64,000 bases of DNA from NCBI GenBank assembly GCA_016714905.1, contig JADKBW010000007.1:1-64000 (forward strand), read 5' to 3'. Made by a program: the position numbers and the translations under genes. The stretch comes from Flavobacterium sp. GTDB lineage: Bacteria; Bacteroidota; Bacteroidia; Flavobacteriales; Flavobacteriaceae. The notes beneath the pieces are model-generated. The model was given only the letters and a program-made list of their open reading frames with translations. It did not search any database and was not told the DNA's origin. This document shows positions 36,619 to 45,954 of the stretch, piece after piece (position 1 is the first letter of the stretch; the number at the start of each line of letters is the position of its first letter).

Positions 36619-37648
36619 TTATTTAATAAGGATACTTCTAAATTTTGGAATGTTTTTCAATGCCATTCCAGTTCCTCTAACAACCGCTCGCAAAGGATCT
36701 TCAGCAATATAAACCGGCAAATCTGTTTTTTGAGAAATACGTTTGTCTAAGCCTCTTAACATGGATCCACCACCAGCTAAATAAATTCCTGTATTATAAA
36801 TGTCTGCGGCCAATTCAGGCGGGGTTTGAGATAAGTGTCTCCATTACCGCGTCTTCAATTCGCTGAATGGATTTATCTAGTGCTTTCGCAATTTCACGAT
36901 AGGAAACTTCTACTTGTTTTGGTTTCCCAGTGAGCAAATCTCGACCTTGAACAGACATATCATCTGGCGCAGTTTCTAATTCTTCTAATGCCGCACCAAC
37001 TGTAATTTTTATTTTTTCAGCCGTACTTTCACCAACAAATAAATTATGTTGTGTACGCATGTAGTAAACAATATCATTGGTAAAAACGTCACCCGCAATC
37101 TTCACGGACTTATCACATACGATTCCACCCAAAGCGATCACCGCAATTTCTGTTGTTCCACCACCAATATCAACAATCATATTCCCTTTTGGTTGCATGA
37201 TATCGATTCCAATACCAATAGCAGCGGCCATAGGCTCATGAATCAGATAAACTTCTTTTCCGTTTACACGCTCACAGGATTCTTTTACCGCTCGCATCTC
37301 TACTTCGGTAATTCCAGAAGGAATACAAACCACCATTCGTAAAGCAGGTGTAAACATTCTCTTTTTTAGCGCCGGAATACTTTTGATAAACATGCTGATC
37401 ATCTTCTCCGAAGCATCAAAATCTGCAATAACACCATCTTTAAGTGGACGGATGGTTTTTATGTTTTCATGGGTTTTACCTTGCATCATATTCGCCTCTT
37501 TTCCTACGGCAATTATTTTACCAGATATACGATCACGAGCTACGATCGATGGACTGTCAATGACTACTTTATCATTGTGAATAATAAGAGTATTAGCGGT
37601 ACCAAGGTCTATCGCAATATCCTCGGTCATGAAATCAAAAAATCCCAT
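36619..37648 (-). CDS. mreB: Rod shape-determining actin homologue MreB (split by a frameshift)
   Basis: Forms cytosolic actin-like filaments that position wall synthesis. Phosphate-1 motif IAIDLGTANTLI, VDIGGGTTEIAVIALGGI (phosphate 2), VCIPSGITEVEMRAVKES, HEPMAAAIG, and adenosine motif LAGGGSMLRGLDK. The frame breaks at 36831-36833: removing one base turns ETLISNPA-stop into ETLSQTPPELAADIYNTGIYLAGGG. About 343 residues joined, normal length. MreB is essential for rod shape, so a sequencing error is likely. First gene of the elongasome operon. Confidence 0.95.
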
Positions 37649-37691
37649 AAGTCTTTTAAGGGTTTATTATGTTTATATAAAATTTAGTCGA

Positions 37692-37699
37692 CAAAGTTA
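37692..37699 (-). promoter_or_regulatory. Likely -7 box of the mreB operon
   Basis: TAACTTTG on the minus strand fits TAnnTTTG and lies 44 bases before the mreB start, just after the purH stop. No clear -33 TTG at 19 bases. Confidence 0.4.
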
Positions 37700-37705
37700 A
37701 ACAAA

Positions 37706-39232
37706 TTAATGTTTAAAATGACGCGTTCCCGTAAATACCATTGCAACTTTATTTTCGTTGCAATAATCGATACTTAATGAATCTTTTATTGAGCCTCCAG
37801 GCTGAATTACCGCTGTAATACCAGCCTCTTTCGCAATTGCAACACAATCAGGGAAAGGGAAAAAAGCATCACTTGCCATAACAGATCCATTCAAATCAAA
37901 TCCAAAAGCGTGGGCTTTTTCTATCGCTTGTTTCAAGGCATCAACTCTCGAAGTTTGTCCAGTTCCCGACGCAATTAAAGTTCGATTTTTTGCAAGAACA
38001 ATCGTATTCGATTTTGTGTTTTTGCAGATCTTAGAAGCAAACAACAAATCTTCAATTTCATCGGAACTCGGTGCAGTAAACGTAACGGTTTTTAGATGTT
38101 CTTTATTGTCGGTAATGTTGTTTTTATCTTGAACTAAAAGTCCGTTTAAGCATGTTCGCACTTGTCTTTGCGGTAAGGCTACTTCATTTTGAACAAGTAT
38201 GATTCGGTTTTTCTTTTCAGACAAAATTGAAATGGCGCCAGCATCATAACTTGGTGCAATGACAACTTCGCAGAATAGCGCGTTGATTTCGTTCGCGGTT
38301 TCGACATCGATTTTTTGATTTGCAATAAGAACGCCTCCAAATGCTGAAGTCGGATCGCCTGCCAATGCGGCCATGTACGCCTCTTTGATCGTATTTCTAG
38401 TGGCCAATCCACAAGCATTATTGTGCTTCAAAATTGCAAAGGTTGGGGCATCACTTTTAAATTCTAGAATCAAATTGACTGCTGCGTCGACATCTAACAA
38501 ATTATTATAAGACAATTCCTTGCCGTGAATTTTCTGAAACATAGCTTCGAAGTCGCCAAAGAAAAAGCCCTTTTGATGCGGGTTTTCACCATATCGCAAA
38601 ATTTGTCCGTGAGCAATACTTTCTTTGTAAATCGTTTCGTCTTCATTAAAATAATTGAAAATAGCCGTATCATAGTGAGAGGAAACGTGAAAAGCTTTTG
38701 TGGCTAATAGTCGTCTGTTTTCGAGTGTTGTCGCTCCATTTTGAGAAGTTATCAATTCAAATAACAGAGCATATTCATCTACCGAGGCAACAATCACGGT
38801 GTCTCTAAAGTTTTTTGCAGCAGCTCTAATCAATGAAATTCCACCAATGTCAATTTTTTCAATGATATCGACTTCAGACGCACCTGACGCCACGGTTTTC
38901 TCAAATGGATACAAATCGACGATGACCAAATCAATCTGCGGAATCTGAAATTCTTCCATTTGTTGTACATCAGTTTGGTTGTCTTGACGATTTAGGATTC
39001 CACCAAAAATCTTCGGATGCAAGGTTTTTACGCGACCTCCTAGTATCGAGGGATAAGAAGTGACATCTTCAACTGCGACGACGGGAATTCCAAGATTTTT
39101 AATGAAGTCTTCTGTTCCGCCAGTTGAATAAAGGGTTACATTTTGTTCGTGTAGTTTCCGAACAATGGGCTCTAATCCATCTTTAGAAAAAACGGATATT
39201 AAGGCTGATTGGATTGTTTTTAAAGTGCTCAT
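37706..39232 (-). CDS. purH: Bifunctional AICAR transformylase / IMP cyclohydrolase
   Basis: Carries out the last two steps of IMP synthesis. 508 residues: an N-terminal IMP cyclohydrolase (MGS-like) domain (ALISVFSKDGLEPIVRKLHEQNVTLYSTGGTEDFI, TLHPKIFGGIL, VDLYPFEKTV, DIGGISLIRAAAKNF) and a C-terminal AICARFT domain (LRYGENPHQKG, LSYNNLLDVDAAVNLI, LKHNNACGLAT, SDAFFPFPDCV, GGSIKD). Full length. It has its own well-formed promoter. Confidence 0.96.
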   Translation of the reverse strand: MSTLKTIQSALISVFSKDGLEPIVRKLHEQNVTLYSTGGTEDFIKNLGIPVVAVEDVTSYPSILGGRVKTLHPKIFGGILNRQDNQTDVQQMEEFQIPQIDLVIVDLYPFEKTVASGASEVDIIEKIDIGGISLIRAAAKNFRDTVIVASVDEYALLFELITSQNGATTLENRRLLATKAFHVSSHYDTAIFNYFNEDETIYKESIAHGQILRYGENPHQKGFFFGDFEAMFQKIHGKELSYNNLLDVDAAVNLILEFKSDAPTFAILKHNNACGLATRNTIKEAYMAALAGDPTSAFGGVLIANQKIDVETANEINALFCEVVIAPSYDAGAISILSEKKNRIILVQNEVALPQRQVRTCLNGLLVQDKNNITDNKEHLKTVTFTAPSSDEIEDLLFASKICKNTKSNTIVLAKNRTLIASGTGQTSRVDALKQAIEKAHAFGFDLNGSVMASDAFFPFPDCVAIAKEAGITAVIQPGGSIKDSLSIDYCNENKVAMVFTGTRHFKH

Positions 39233-39254
39233 ATAGTAGTTGTGTTTATTGTGG

Positions 39255-39284
39255 CAAAAGTAGTTTTTTGAAAGTAAAATTCAA
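39255..39284 (-). promoter_or_regulatory. purH promoter
   Basis: TTG (39282-39284) and TACTTTTG (39255-39262) on the minus strand, exactly 19 bases apart, match the Bacteroidetes housekeeping promoter; predicted start about 16 bases before the ATG. Confidence 0.75.
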
Positions 39285-39389
39285 TCGATTTGTGTAACAA
39301 TATTTACTAAAATTGTACAAATGACCAAGTCCGATTTTATTAGGTTTGTTGCTACAAAATACGGACTTTTACCTTTCAAAATTTATTGT

Positions 39390-40646
39390 ATGATCGTCTA
39401 TTTCCGATTGCTTTCTGAGAGTTTAAGTTTTGCCCTGAATGCGCTTCGCAACAATAAGTTGAGAACCTTATTATCATTACTTGGAGTAACCATCGGAATC
39501 TTTTCAATTATCGCGGTTCTTGCTGCAGTTGATTCTTTAGATAGAAAAATCAAGAGTGATTTGAGCACTTTAGATAAAAACACGATTTACTTGACTAGTG
39601 TTTCATTTGGCCCCACTGATATTCCTGAATGGAAAAGAGAACAGTTTCCGAAGGTGAATTATGAAGAATATCAGAATTTAAAGCAAAATCTTAATCATAC
39701 AGAACACGTTTGTTATCAGTTTTTTACCAATAGGGAAAGTGTGAAGTTTGAAAAAAAAGTAATGACAGATGTAAATATCGTGCCCGTGACTTACGAGTTT
39801 GTTGATATTCAACGTTTGGAATTTGCTGAAGGGCGATTTTTTAATGAACCCGAATCTAATTCAGGTAGACCAGTCGTGGTTTTAGGGTATGAAATTGCCA
39901 AAGGTTTATTTGATGATGTTGATCCTATCGGAAAAACCGTTCGATTGTACGGACAACGTTTTGTAGTTATTGGCGTGACCAAAAAGAAAGGAGAATCGGG
40001 ACTTGATATGGGAGGAGGCGATGACACTTCAGTTTTCCTTCCAATTAATTTCTTGCGGCAATTGTATGGTGACAATAACGAAATGATGTTGCCTGTAATC
40101 ATTATCAAACCGGAGAAAGGTGCTGATATTCCTGAATTGAAAGGTGAAATCGCACAAAAATTAAGGAATGTCCGAGGCGTAAAAACGGATGAAACAGACA
40201 ATTTTTTTATTAATATTCTATCGGGATTTACAGATTTGATTGACGGAATTGTCTCTCAAATGAATATAATTGGGTGGATTATTAGTGGATTCTCCTTATT
40301 GGTTGGTGGATTTGGAATTGCGAATATTATGTTTGTTTCGGTAAAGGAACGAACAAGTCTCATTGGGATTCAAAAATCTTTGGGAGCCAAGAACAAGTTT
40401 ATATTATTTCAATTTTTATTTGAATCGATTATTTTGTCTGTGATAGGAGGAGTATTCGGATTGCTCTTGGTTTGGATTATTTCGATTGTTTTGACCAACG
40501 CGCTCGAATTTGAATTTATATTAGGTTTTTGGAATGTCGTTCTGGGAACAGGATTGTCCGCTTTTATTGGTCTTCTATCTGGAATTCTTCCTGCAATTTC
40601 AGCTTCACGCTTGGATCCTGTTGAGGCGATTCGAACTGGAATGTAG
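39390..40646 (+). CDS. ABC transporter permease, MacB/FtsX type
   Basis: 418 residues from ATG 39390 (MIVYFRLLSESLSFALNALRNNKLRTLLSLLGVTIGIF); the frame is open 69 bp further up, but this is the usual family start. A MacB_PCD periplasmic domain lies at about 30-240, and three C-terminal FtsX helices (ISGFSLLVGGFGIANIMFVSVKERTSLIGIQKSLGAKN ... SASRLDPVEAIR). No ATPase gene is adjacent, so the partner is elsewhere. Probably extrudes a lipoprotein, peptide or drug; substrate unknown. Confidence 0.85.
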   Translation: MIVYFRLLSESLSFALNALRNNKLRTLLSLLGVTIGIFSIIAVLAAVDSLDRKIKSDLSTLDKNTIYLTSVSFGPTDIPEWKREQFPKVNYEEYQNLKQNLNHTEHVCYQFFTNRESVKFEKKVMTDVNIVPVTYEFVDIQRLEFAEGRFFNEPESNSGRPVVVLGYEIAKGLFDDVDPIGKTVRLYGQRFVVIGVTKKKGESGLDMGGGDDTSVFLPINFLRQLYGDNNEMMLPVIIIKPEKGADIPELKGEIAQKLRNVRGVKTDETDNFFINILSGFTDLIDGIVSQMNIIGWIISGFSLLVGGFGIANIMFVSVKERTSLIGIQKSLGAKNKFILFQFLFESIILSVIGGVFGLLLVWIISIVLTNALEFEFILGFWNVVLGTGLSAFIGLLSGILPAISASRLDPVEAIRTGM

Positions 40647-40648
40647 GA

Positions 40649-41239
40649 TTAATTTTGAATTTTTGAAAATTCCCGGGTAATCGTAATCAAACTCTTGTCC
40701 CACTGATTGATAGAAGCATTAAAAGTGGTTGGGAAAGATTCTATATCAACTCGCTGCAATTTGTTATTTGTAATAGTAAAAATTCGTTTAAATGGCTGAA
40801 AATCGCCAAGCGGAGTGCCTCGAAGTGTTGTTTCATATAGAAATTCAGCAGTATTTTCATTTAACATCTTTATTCTTCCCAACCAAACTGTACTTGACAT
40901 CGATTCGTTCGAATCGTCAAAACATTCAATAGCAGTAATATTACCTGAAGTATTCCCAGACATCGAGAAATTACCCATATCATTGAAGAAACCAGGAGTT
41001 AAATCAACATTCGAATAGAAGCTTAATGTTTGTGTTTCCATACAGTCAAATTCTAAAATCATATCAGTAGAGCTAATCCCGTCTTTGTTTAGGTCGATAG
41101 GTTGAGAAGTTTTGAAAGACGTTAATTTCCATTGATAATTTGTTATTGCCGAAGAATCGTAGACGACTTCTGAATCCTTGCTTTCAGAACATGAAAAAAA
41201 CAATGTTAAGGGTAGTAAAAGTAATATTCTAATTGACAT
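40649..41239 (-). CDS. Lipoprotein of unknown function, lipocalin-like
   Basis: 196 residues with lipobox FFSC (C17) followed by Ser-rich sequence. The body (YQWKLTSFKTSQPIDLNKDGISSTDMILEFDCME) resembles flavobacterial lipocalin-like lipoproteins, with regular short strands, but I do not recognise a family firmly. It may be a single-gene transcript, ending 2 bp from the converging ABC permease. Confidence 0.6.
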   Translation of the reverse strand: MSIRILLLLPLTLFFSCSESKDSEVVYDSSAITNYQWKLTSFKTSQPIDLNKDGISSTDMILEFDCMETQTLSFYSNVDLTPGFFNDMGNFSMSGNTSGNITAIECFDDSNESMSSTVWLGRIKMLNENTAEFLYETTLRGTPLGDFQPFKRIFTITNNKLQRVDIESFPTTFNASINQWDKSLITITREFSKIQN

Positions 41240-41272
41240 TTGTGTATTTCTATTATATACTTATGAATTAAA

Positions 41273-41306
41273 AAAAAGTTCAAAAACAATAAGTCTTGAA
41301 CTTTTT
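41273..41306 (-). terminator. Terminator after accD
   Basis: AAAAAGTTCAA / TTGAACTTTTT, an 11-bp stem with a 12-base loop, T-run on the minus strand, between the accD stop and the lipoprotein gene. Confidence 0.75.
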
Positions 41307-41329
41307 AACTCTTGAAACAATGATATCAC

Positions 41330-42184
41330 TTATCGTATTTCGTTATTCTCAATCAAGTCAATAAACAAATTAATTTTATCTTTCAACTCTTTTCGCGGTG
41401 TAATAAAATCTAAGAAACCATGTTCTAAAACAAATTCTGCAGTTTGAAATCCTTCAGGCAGATCTTTTCCCGTTGTGTCTTTTACCACACGTGGTCCTGC
41501 AAATCCAATTAAAGCACCAGGTTCTGAAATGTTTACATCTCCCAACATAGCGTAAGAGGCTGTTGTTCCTCCTGTTGTTGGATCTGTACACAAGGAAATA
41601 TATGGAATCCCAGCTTCTGCCAATTGCGCCAATTTTGCTGAGGTTTTTGCCAATTGCATTAATGAATAAGCGGCTTCCATCATACGTGCGCCACCCGATT
41701 TAGAAATCATTACAAATGGAATTTTGTTTTTGATAGAATGATCAATTCCTCTTGCAATTTTTTCACCAACAACTGCCCCCATTGACCCGCCGATAAAGGC
41801 AAAGTCCATGCAGCAAACCACAAGGTCTTTCCCCTTTGATTTTCCAACCGCGGTGCGAACAGCATCCTTTAGCTTTGTTTTCTCCATCACTTCTTTCAAA
41901 CGGTCAGAATATTTCTTCGTGTCTTCAAAATGCAAAGGGTCTTTCGACGTCATCTTGGCATCTAGTTCTTTAAACTCATTGTTGTCGAACAAGATTTGAA
42001 AATACTCTGCGCTTCCAATTCTAACATGAAACCCGTCTTCTGGACTTACCCATAGATTGCGTTCCAACTCATCTGCATCGATAATTTTTCCTGTTGGAGA
42101 TTTATACCATAAGCCTTTAGGGACATCTTTTTTGTCTTCCGTTGCAGTGGTGATTCCTTTTTCTGTTCTTTTAAACCAAGCCAT
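41330..42184 (-). CDS. accD: Acetyl-CoA carboxylase carboxyltransferase beta subunit, lacking the zinc cysteines
   Basis: Transfers carboxyl from biotin carrier to acetyl-CoA, giving malonyl-CoA for fatty-acid synthesis. 284 residues with the crotonase-like carboxyltransferase core (CMDFAFIGGSMGAVVGEKIARGID, SKSGGARMMEAAYSLMQLAKTSAKL, CTDPTTGGTTASYAMLGD, EPGALIGFAGPRV). The N-terminal zinc ribbon is present in outline (GLWYKSPTG ... NLWVSPEDGFHVRIG) but the four Cys are S29, G32, S47 and D50. I recall the same in other Flavobacteriaceae. 66-bp gap with an 18-bp hairpin after fba. Confidence 0.93.
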   Translation of the reverse strand: MAWFKRTEKGITTATEDKKDVPKGLWYKSPTGKIIDADELERNLWVSPEDGFHVRIGSAEYFQILFDNNEFKELDAKMTSKDPLHFEDTKKYSDRLKEVMEKTKLKDAVRTAVGKSKGKDLVVCCMDFAFIGGSMGAVVGEKIARGIDHSIKNKIPFVMISKSGGARMMEAAYSLMQLAKTSAKLAQLAEAGIPYISLCTDPTTGGTTASYAMLGDVNISEPGALIGFAGPRVVKDTTGKDLPEGFQTAEFVLEHGFLDFITPRKELKDKINLFIDLIENNEIR

Positions 42185-42192
42185 ATCTTTTT

Positions 42193-42238
42193 AATTGATA
42201 ATTGATAATTGACAACTATTAATTATCAATTATCAATT
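42193..42238. repeat. Perfect 18-bp inverted repeat between fba and accD
   Basis: AATTGATAATTGATAATT, a 10-base loop, and its exact reverse complement, followed by GTTAATTGTTAATT. The arms consist of tandem TTGATAA words. It lacks the T-run of a terminator and sits between two same-strand genes. Confidence 0.7.
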
Positions 42239-42250
42239 GTTAATTGTTAA

Positions 42251-43318
42251 TTATAAAGTGTTTACATTGTTCAAGTCAGCGAAAGCCTGTTCTAATCTTT
42301 TATTGAACGTTATTTCGCCTTCACGAACCCACTTTCTTGGGTCGTAGTGCTTTTTATTTGGGGAGTCTGGTCCGTCTGGACTACCAATTTGTGTTCTTAA
42401 ATATTCAATATTATTCACCATATAATCACGAATTCCCTCGGTAAAAGCAAATTGTAAATCGGTATCAATGTTCATTTTGATCACCCCATAGCTGATGCCT
42501 TCTCTAATTTCCTCGAGAGTGGATCCAGATCCACCATGAAAAACAAAATCAACCGGATTGTGACCTGTGTTGAATTTGTTCTGAACATAATCTTGAGAAT
42601 TTTTAAGAATCTTCGGAGTTAGTTTTACGTTTCCTGGTTTGTATACTCCATGCACATTTCCAAAGGCCGCAGCAATTGTAAAACGCGGGCTTACTTTCAT
42701 TAATTCCTCATACGCATAAGCAACTTCATTAGGTTGCGTGTATAGTTTTGAACTGTCCACATCTGAATTATCCACGCCATCCTCTTCACCACCTGTAATT
42801 CCCAATTCTATTTCTAAGGTCATTCCCATCTTGCTCATTCGCTTCAAATATTGCGCACAAATTTCGATGTTTTCATGAAGTGGTTCTTCTGATAAATCAA
42901 TCATGTGCGAACTATATAAAGGCTTTCCTGTTTCGGCGAAGTGTTTTTCGCTTGCATCTAACAGTCCATCTAACCAAGGCAATAATTTCTTTGCGCAATG
43001 GTCGGTATGCAAAATTACAGTAGCTCCGTATGCTTCAGCTAAAGTATGAATGTGTTTCGCACCGGCGATACCGCCAGCAATAGCAGCTTTTTCATTGGCA
43101 TTTGACAATCCTTTTCCAGCATTAAAAGCCGCGCCGCCATTCGAAAATTGAATGATAACAGGAGCGTTGAGTTTCGCTGCAGTTTCTAAGACACCGTTTA
43201 TGGTACTTGAACCTGTCACGTTTACAGCAGGCAAAGCAAATCCCTTTTCTTTTGCGTACTTGAATATTTCTTGAACTTGATCGCCAGTGGCAACGCCAGG
43301 TTTTATGCTATGAGCCAT
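42251..43318 (-). CDS. fbaA: Fructose-bisphosphate aldolase, class II
   Basis: A zinc aldolase of glycolysis/gluconeogenesis. 355 residues, class IIA length. Motifs: PVIIQFSNGGAAFNAGKG, HTDHCAKKLLPWLDGLL (zinc His), EIELGITGGEEDGVDN, FGNVHGVYKPGNV, FVFHGGSGSTLEEI and KMNIDTDLQFAF. Typical in every part. Upstream of accD on the same strand. Confidence 0.95.
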   Translation of the reverse strand: MAHSIKPGVATGDQVQEIFKYAKEKGFALPAVNVTGSSTINGVLETAAKLNAPVIIQFSNGGAAFNAGKGLSNANEKAAIAGGIAGAKHIHTLAEAYGATVILHTDHCAKKLLPWLDGLLDASEKHFAETGKPLYSSHMIDLSEEPLHENIEICAQYLKRMSKMGMTLEIELGITGGEEDGVDNSDVDSSKLYTQPNEVAYAYEELMKVSPRFTIAAAFGNVHGVYKPGNVKLTPKILKNSQDYVQNKFNTGHNPVDFVFHGGSGSTLEEIREGISYGVIKMNIDTDLQFAFTEGIRDYMVNNIEYLRTQIGSPDGPDSPNKKHYDPRKWVREGEITFNKRLEQAFADLNNVNTL

Positions 43319-43366
43319 AAGTGTTTGTTTTAAAGTTAAGGACTACAAAAATAATAATTTATAAAT

Positions 43367-45916
43367 TTAGAATGGATAGTTTATACCAATATTTACGACC
43401 GAATTTCCAAAATTATAGTCTCTGAACCATTTCTTATTAGAGGTGTCAGATGGATTGAAAGTCTTAAATCCAAAGTCTAGCCGCAAAACAAAGAAACTTA
43501 AGTCATATCGTAATCCAAATCCTGAACCGACCGCCGTATCTTGCAAGGATTCTATTCCAGTAAAGACAGCTTCTTCCGCCTCTATATTGTCGAATACATT
43601 CCAGATGTTACCGGTATCTATAAATAAGGCACCATTAAACTTTGAGAAAAAATTAAACCTGAATTCAGCACTAACCGCAATCTTAAAGTTAGCTTCATTA
43701 AAGTCTCTTCGTGCTGAAGTTCTTCCCGGACCAAGCGAGTAGGATTGCCATGCTCTATTATCATTGGATCCGCCAGAAAAATAACTTCGCGAAAAAGGAA
43801 CACTTTCTGAATTACCATAAGGAACCGCGATTCCGACGAAACTCCGAAAGGCTAGCACTTTTTTCTTTTTTAGATCCCAATGCTTGATATACTCAAGTTC
43901 GGTCTTATAATACTGCGAGTAAGCTACTTCAAAGATTGTTTTACTGGCATCTTGAGATCCTGTCTGCTTGGATATATTTGCTAATAGAGACAGAAAATTT
44001 CCAGCAGATTCGATTTTTGATCTAAAAATATGAAAACTCTCATCATTGATGTCCTTTTTTGTCGATTTTGAAACAGAAAAGCTGGAAGCAAAAATTAAGT
44101 TGTTTTCCGTAAGCCGAATTGCGCGTTCTGCAACACTCCTTACGGACTTTAAGTCATCAGTATTTAAAGTAATCACATTATTTGCAACATCCCCAAGAAA
44201 ACCTTCAATCCCTGTATTCACAATCAGATTATTACTTTCATCAAAGTAACTAGGATTGGCATTGTATTGTTTCGCTAAATCATTTATTAGATCGTAAGAA
44301 GACTTGTAGATATTAAAATAATTATCTGGATTTAGATTTTTTACATATTGAATATTGAATAAGTCAAATCGAAGCGATGTGCTTCGATTGTGTGTCCAAT
44401 TATAAGTCATTGCACCAGTGAAATTCTCTTTATCTAAACCGATATTTTGCTGTTTCGAAAAACCCATCGTCACAGAAGTAGAAGGCAACATCCGTTTCGG
44501 TATGATTTTGTCAGCATTGAAAAACATAAAGATTCTCGGAAAATTTAACTTCAAATCAACCCCATAATCACTAACATTAAAAAACTGGTTGTTAGGATTG
44601 GCGAGATCTCGAGAGGATCCAATGTTCCCTCTAGTTACAATTTCAAATGTTTCAGCGCCATTAAACACGTTCCGAATAAGAAACGATAAGTTTCCAGATA
44701 TTCCGAAATCTTGTATGTTCGAATGGGTAAAATCGATGCCGTAACCAAAACTATATTTTTCTCTTTGTGTTAAGTATATATCCGCAATTAAAGATTTATG
44801 AATGGAATCATTTGGATCGACTCTGTATTTAATTGTTGGATAATTGAAAACCCTCAAATTACTGAGATATCTTGTACTAAGATTGGTTTTTGAATCAGAA
44901 TACAAACTTCCTTTTGTAACAAAAATGGCATTGGTAATTGCTTTCGGTTTGTACTTGAGCTTTCCCTTACTAAATAGATTAAAATTAGAAAACGAGGTCT
45001 TTTTTTCAGCTACTTTTGATGTGTCTTTAGGGTTATGGTCAGTGTAAATATTTACTTCGCTAATGGGGTATAAATTGAATGGTTTGGTCTTAATAGAGTC
45101 AGCTTGGCTATAAGAAAAATTCTCGATTTTTAAATTGATGTTGGCCTTATGATTTCCATTTAACGTATCAATATCAAAGTTTATAAACGTTGGCTGAAAA
45201 TCATAAGCGCCATTGTTTCGGAAATGAGTGGTAATTCTACTTCTTTCAGCCTCAAAGTCAACAGTTTTATATTGCTTTCCAGATTTCAGAAAAGTAGCCG
45301 CTCTGTTGTCTTGATAAAGCGAGTCTAATGCTGGCGTTAAGATTGTAGTTCTTATGCTGTCGATGGTATATGGATTTCCTGTGTTTAGGTTATATTTAAT
45401 TTTAACTTTTCTAGGGCTAATAGAATCGACTTCAAATGTCGACTTAACGTCAAAATAACCTTGATTGAAATAGTGAGATTTCAAACGGAGATTTGATTTC
45501 ACGGTGCTCTTATCTTCAGGAATAACTGGCGCTTCGCCTGTTTTTTTTAGAAATTCATGAATACCAGAGTACCAAAAAGATTTTCCCAAACGATTGACTT
45601 GTTTCGCCGAAAGGAGTTTCGACATTCGCTTATATTTTTCAGGATTTTTGGTAAATCTCGCTTGGTACAACGAATCATGTTTGAGACTTGCAAGATTGTA
45701 CAAATTCAGTCTCAATTTATAACCGAGAATAGAAGAGTTCGGCTTTTGATATATCAAATCGGTAATGTTCTCCGCATTTATTTTTTTTTCATTAACGAAA
45801 ACTTCGTTTTTAGTCAATAAATTTTTATCTGACGGAACCCTCTTCAAAGTATTACAGGCGGTAATAATAATCCCTATTAGAATAAATAATGATATTTTTG
45901 CTGTGGAGTTGCTCAA
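43367..45916 (-). CDS. tamL: TamL, BamA-like outer-membrane lipoprotein
   Basis: The Bacteroidetes counterpart of TamA in outer-membrane protein or surface assembly. 849 residues with a lipobox (IITAC, C21), unusual for Omp85 proteins but characteristic of TamL, three POTRA-like domains (about 40-330) and an Omp85 barrel: FSGGSNDNRAWQSYSLGPG near 690, and FGFGLRYDLSFFVLRLDFG-like final region ending GINYPF. The divergent rRNA methyltransferase gene next to it repeats flavobacterial gene order. Confidence 0.88.
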   Translation of the reverse strand: MSNSTAKISLFILIGIIITACNTLKRVPSDKNLLTKNEVFVNEKKINAENITDLIYQKPNSSILGYKLRLNLYNLASLKHDSLYQARFTKNPEKYKRMSKLLSAKQVNRLGKSFWYSGIHEFLKKTGEAPVIPEDKSTVKSNLRLKSHYFNQGYFDVKSTFEVDSISPRKVKIKYNLNTGNPYTIDSIRTTILTPALDSLYQDNRAATFLKSGKQYKTVDFEAERSRITTHFRNNGAYDFQPTFINFDIDTLNGNHKANINLKIENFSYSQADSIKTKPFNLYPISEVNIYTDHNPKDTSKVAEKKTSFSNFNLFSKGKLKYKPKAITNAIFVTKGSLYSDSKTNLSTRYLSNLRVFNYPTIKYRVDPNDSIHKSLIADIYLTQREKYSFGYGIDFTHSNIQDFGISGNLSFLIRNVFNGAETFEIVTRGNIGSSRDLANPNNQFFNVSDYGVDLKLNFPRIFMFFNADKIIPKRMLPSTSVTMGFSKQQNIGLDKENFTGAMTYNWTHNRSTSLRFDLFNIQYVKNLNPDNYFNIYKSSYDLINDLAKQYNANPSYFDESNNLIVNTGIEGFLGDVANNVITLNTDDLKSVRSVAERAIRLTENNLIFASSFSVSKSTKKDINDESFHIFRSKIESAGNFLSLLANISKQTGSQDASKTIFEVAYSQYYKTELEYIKHWDLKKKKVLAFRSFVGIAVPYGNSESVPFSRSYFSGGSNDNRAWQSYSLGPGRTSARRDFNEANFKIAVSAEFRFNFFSKFNGALFIDTGNIWNVFDNIEAEEAVFTGIESLQDTAVGSGFGLRYDLSFFVLRLDFGFKTFNPSDTSNKKWFRDYNFGNSVVNIGINYPF

Positions 45917-45954
45917 GGGTGAAAAGATATTTGAATCAAAAGTACATTTTTTCT

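Noticed and set aside
36619..37648. mreB as a true pseudogene
   Set aside because: Both frames are highly conserved and removal of one base restores the normal protein; the rest of the operon is intact.
42193..42250. Short repeats resembling a CRISPR array
   Set aside because: Words are 6-9 bases, in tandem and inverted, without unique spacers or cas genes.
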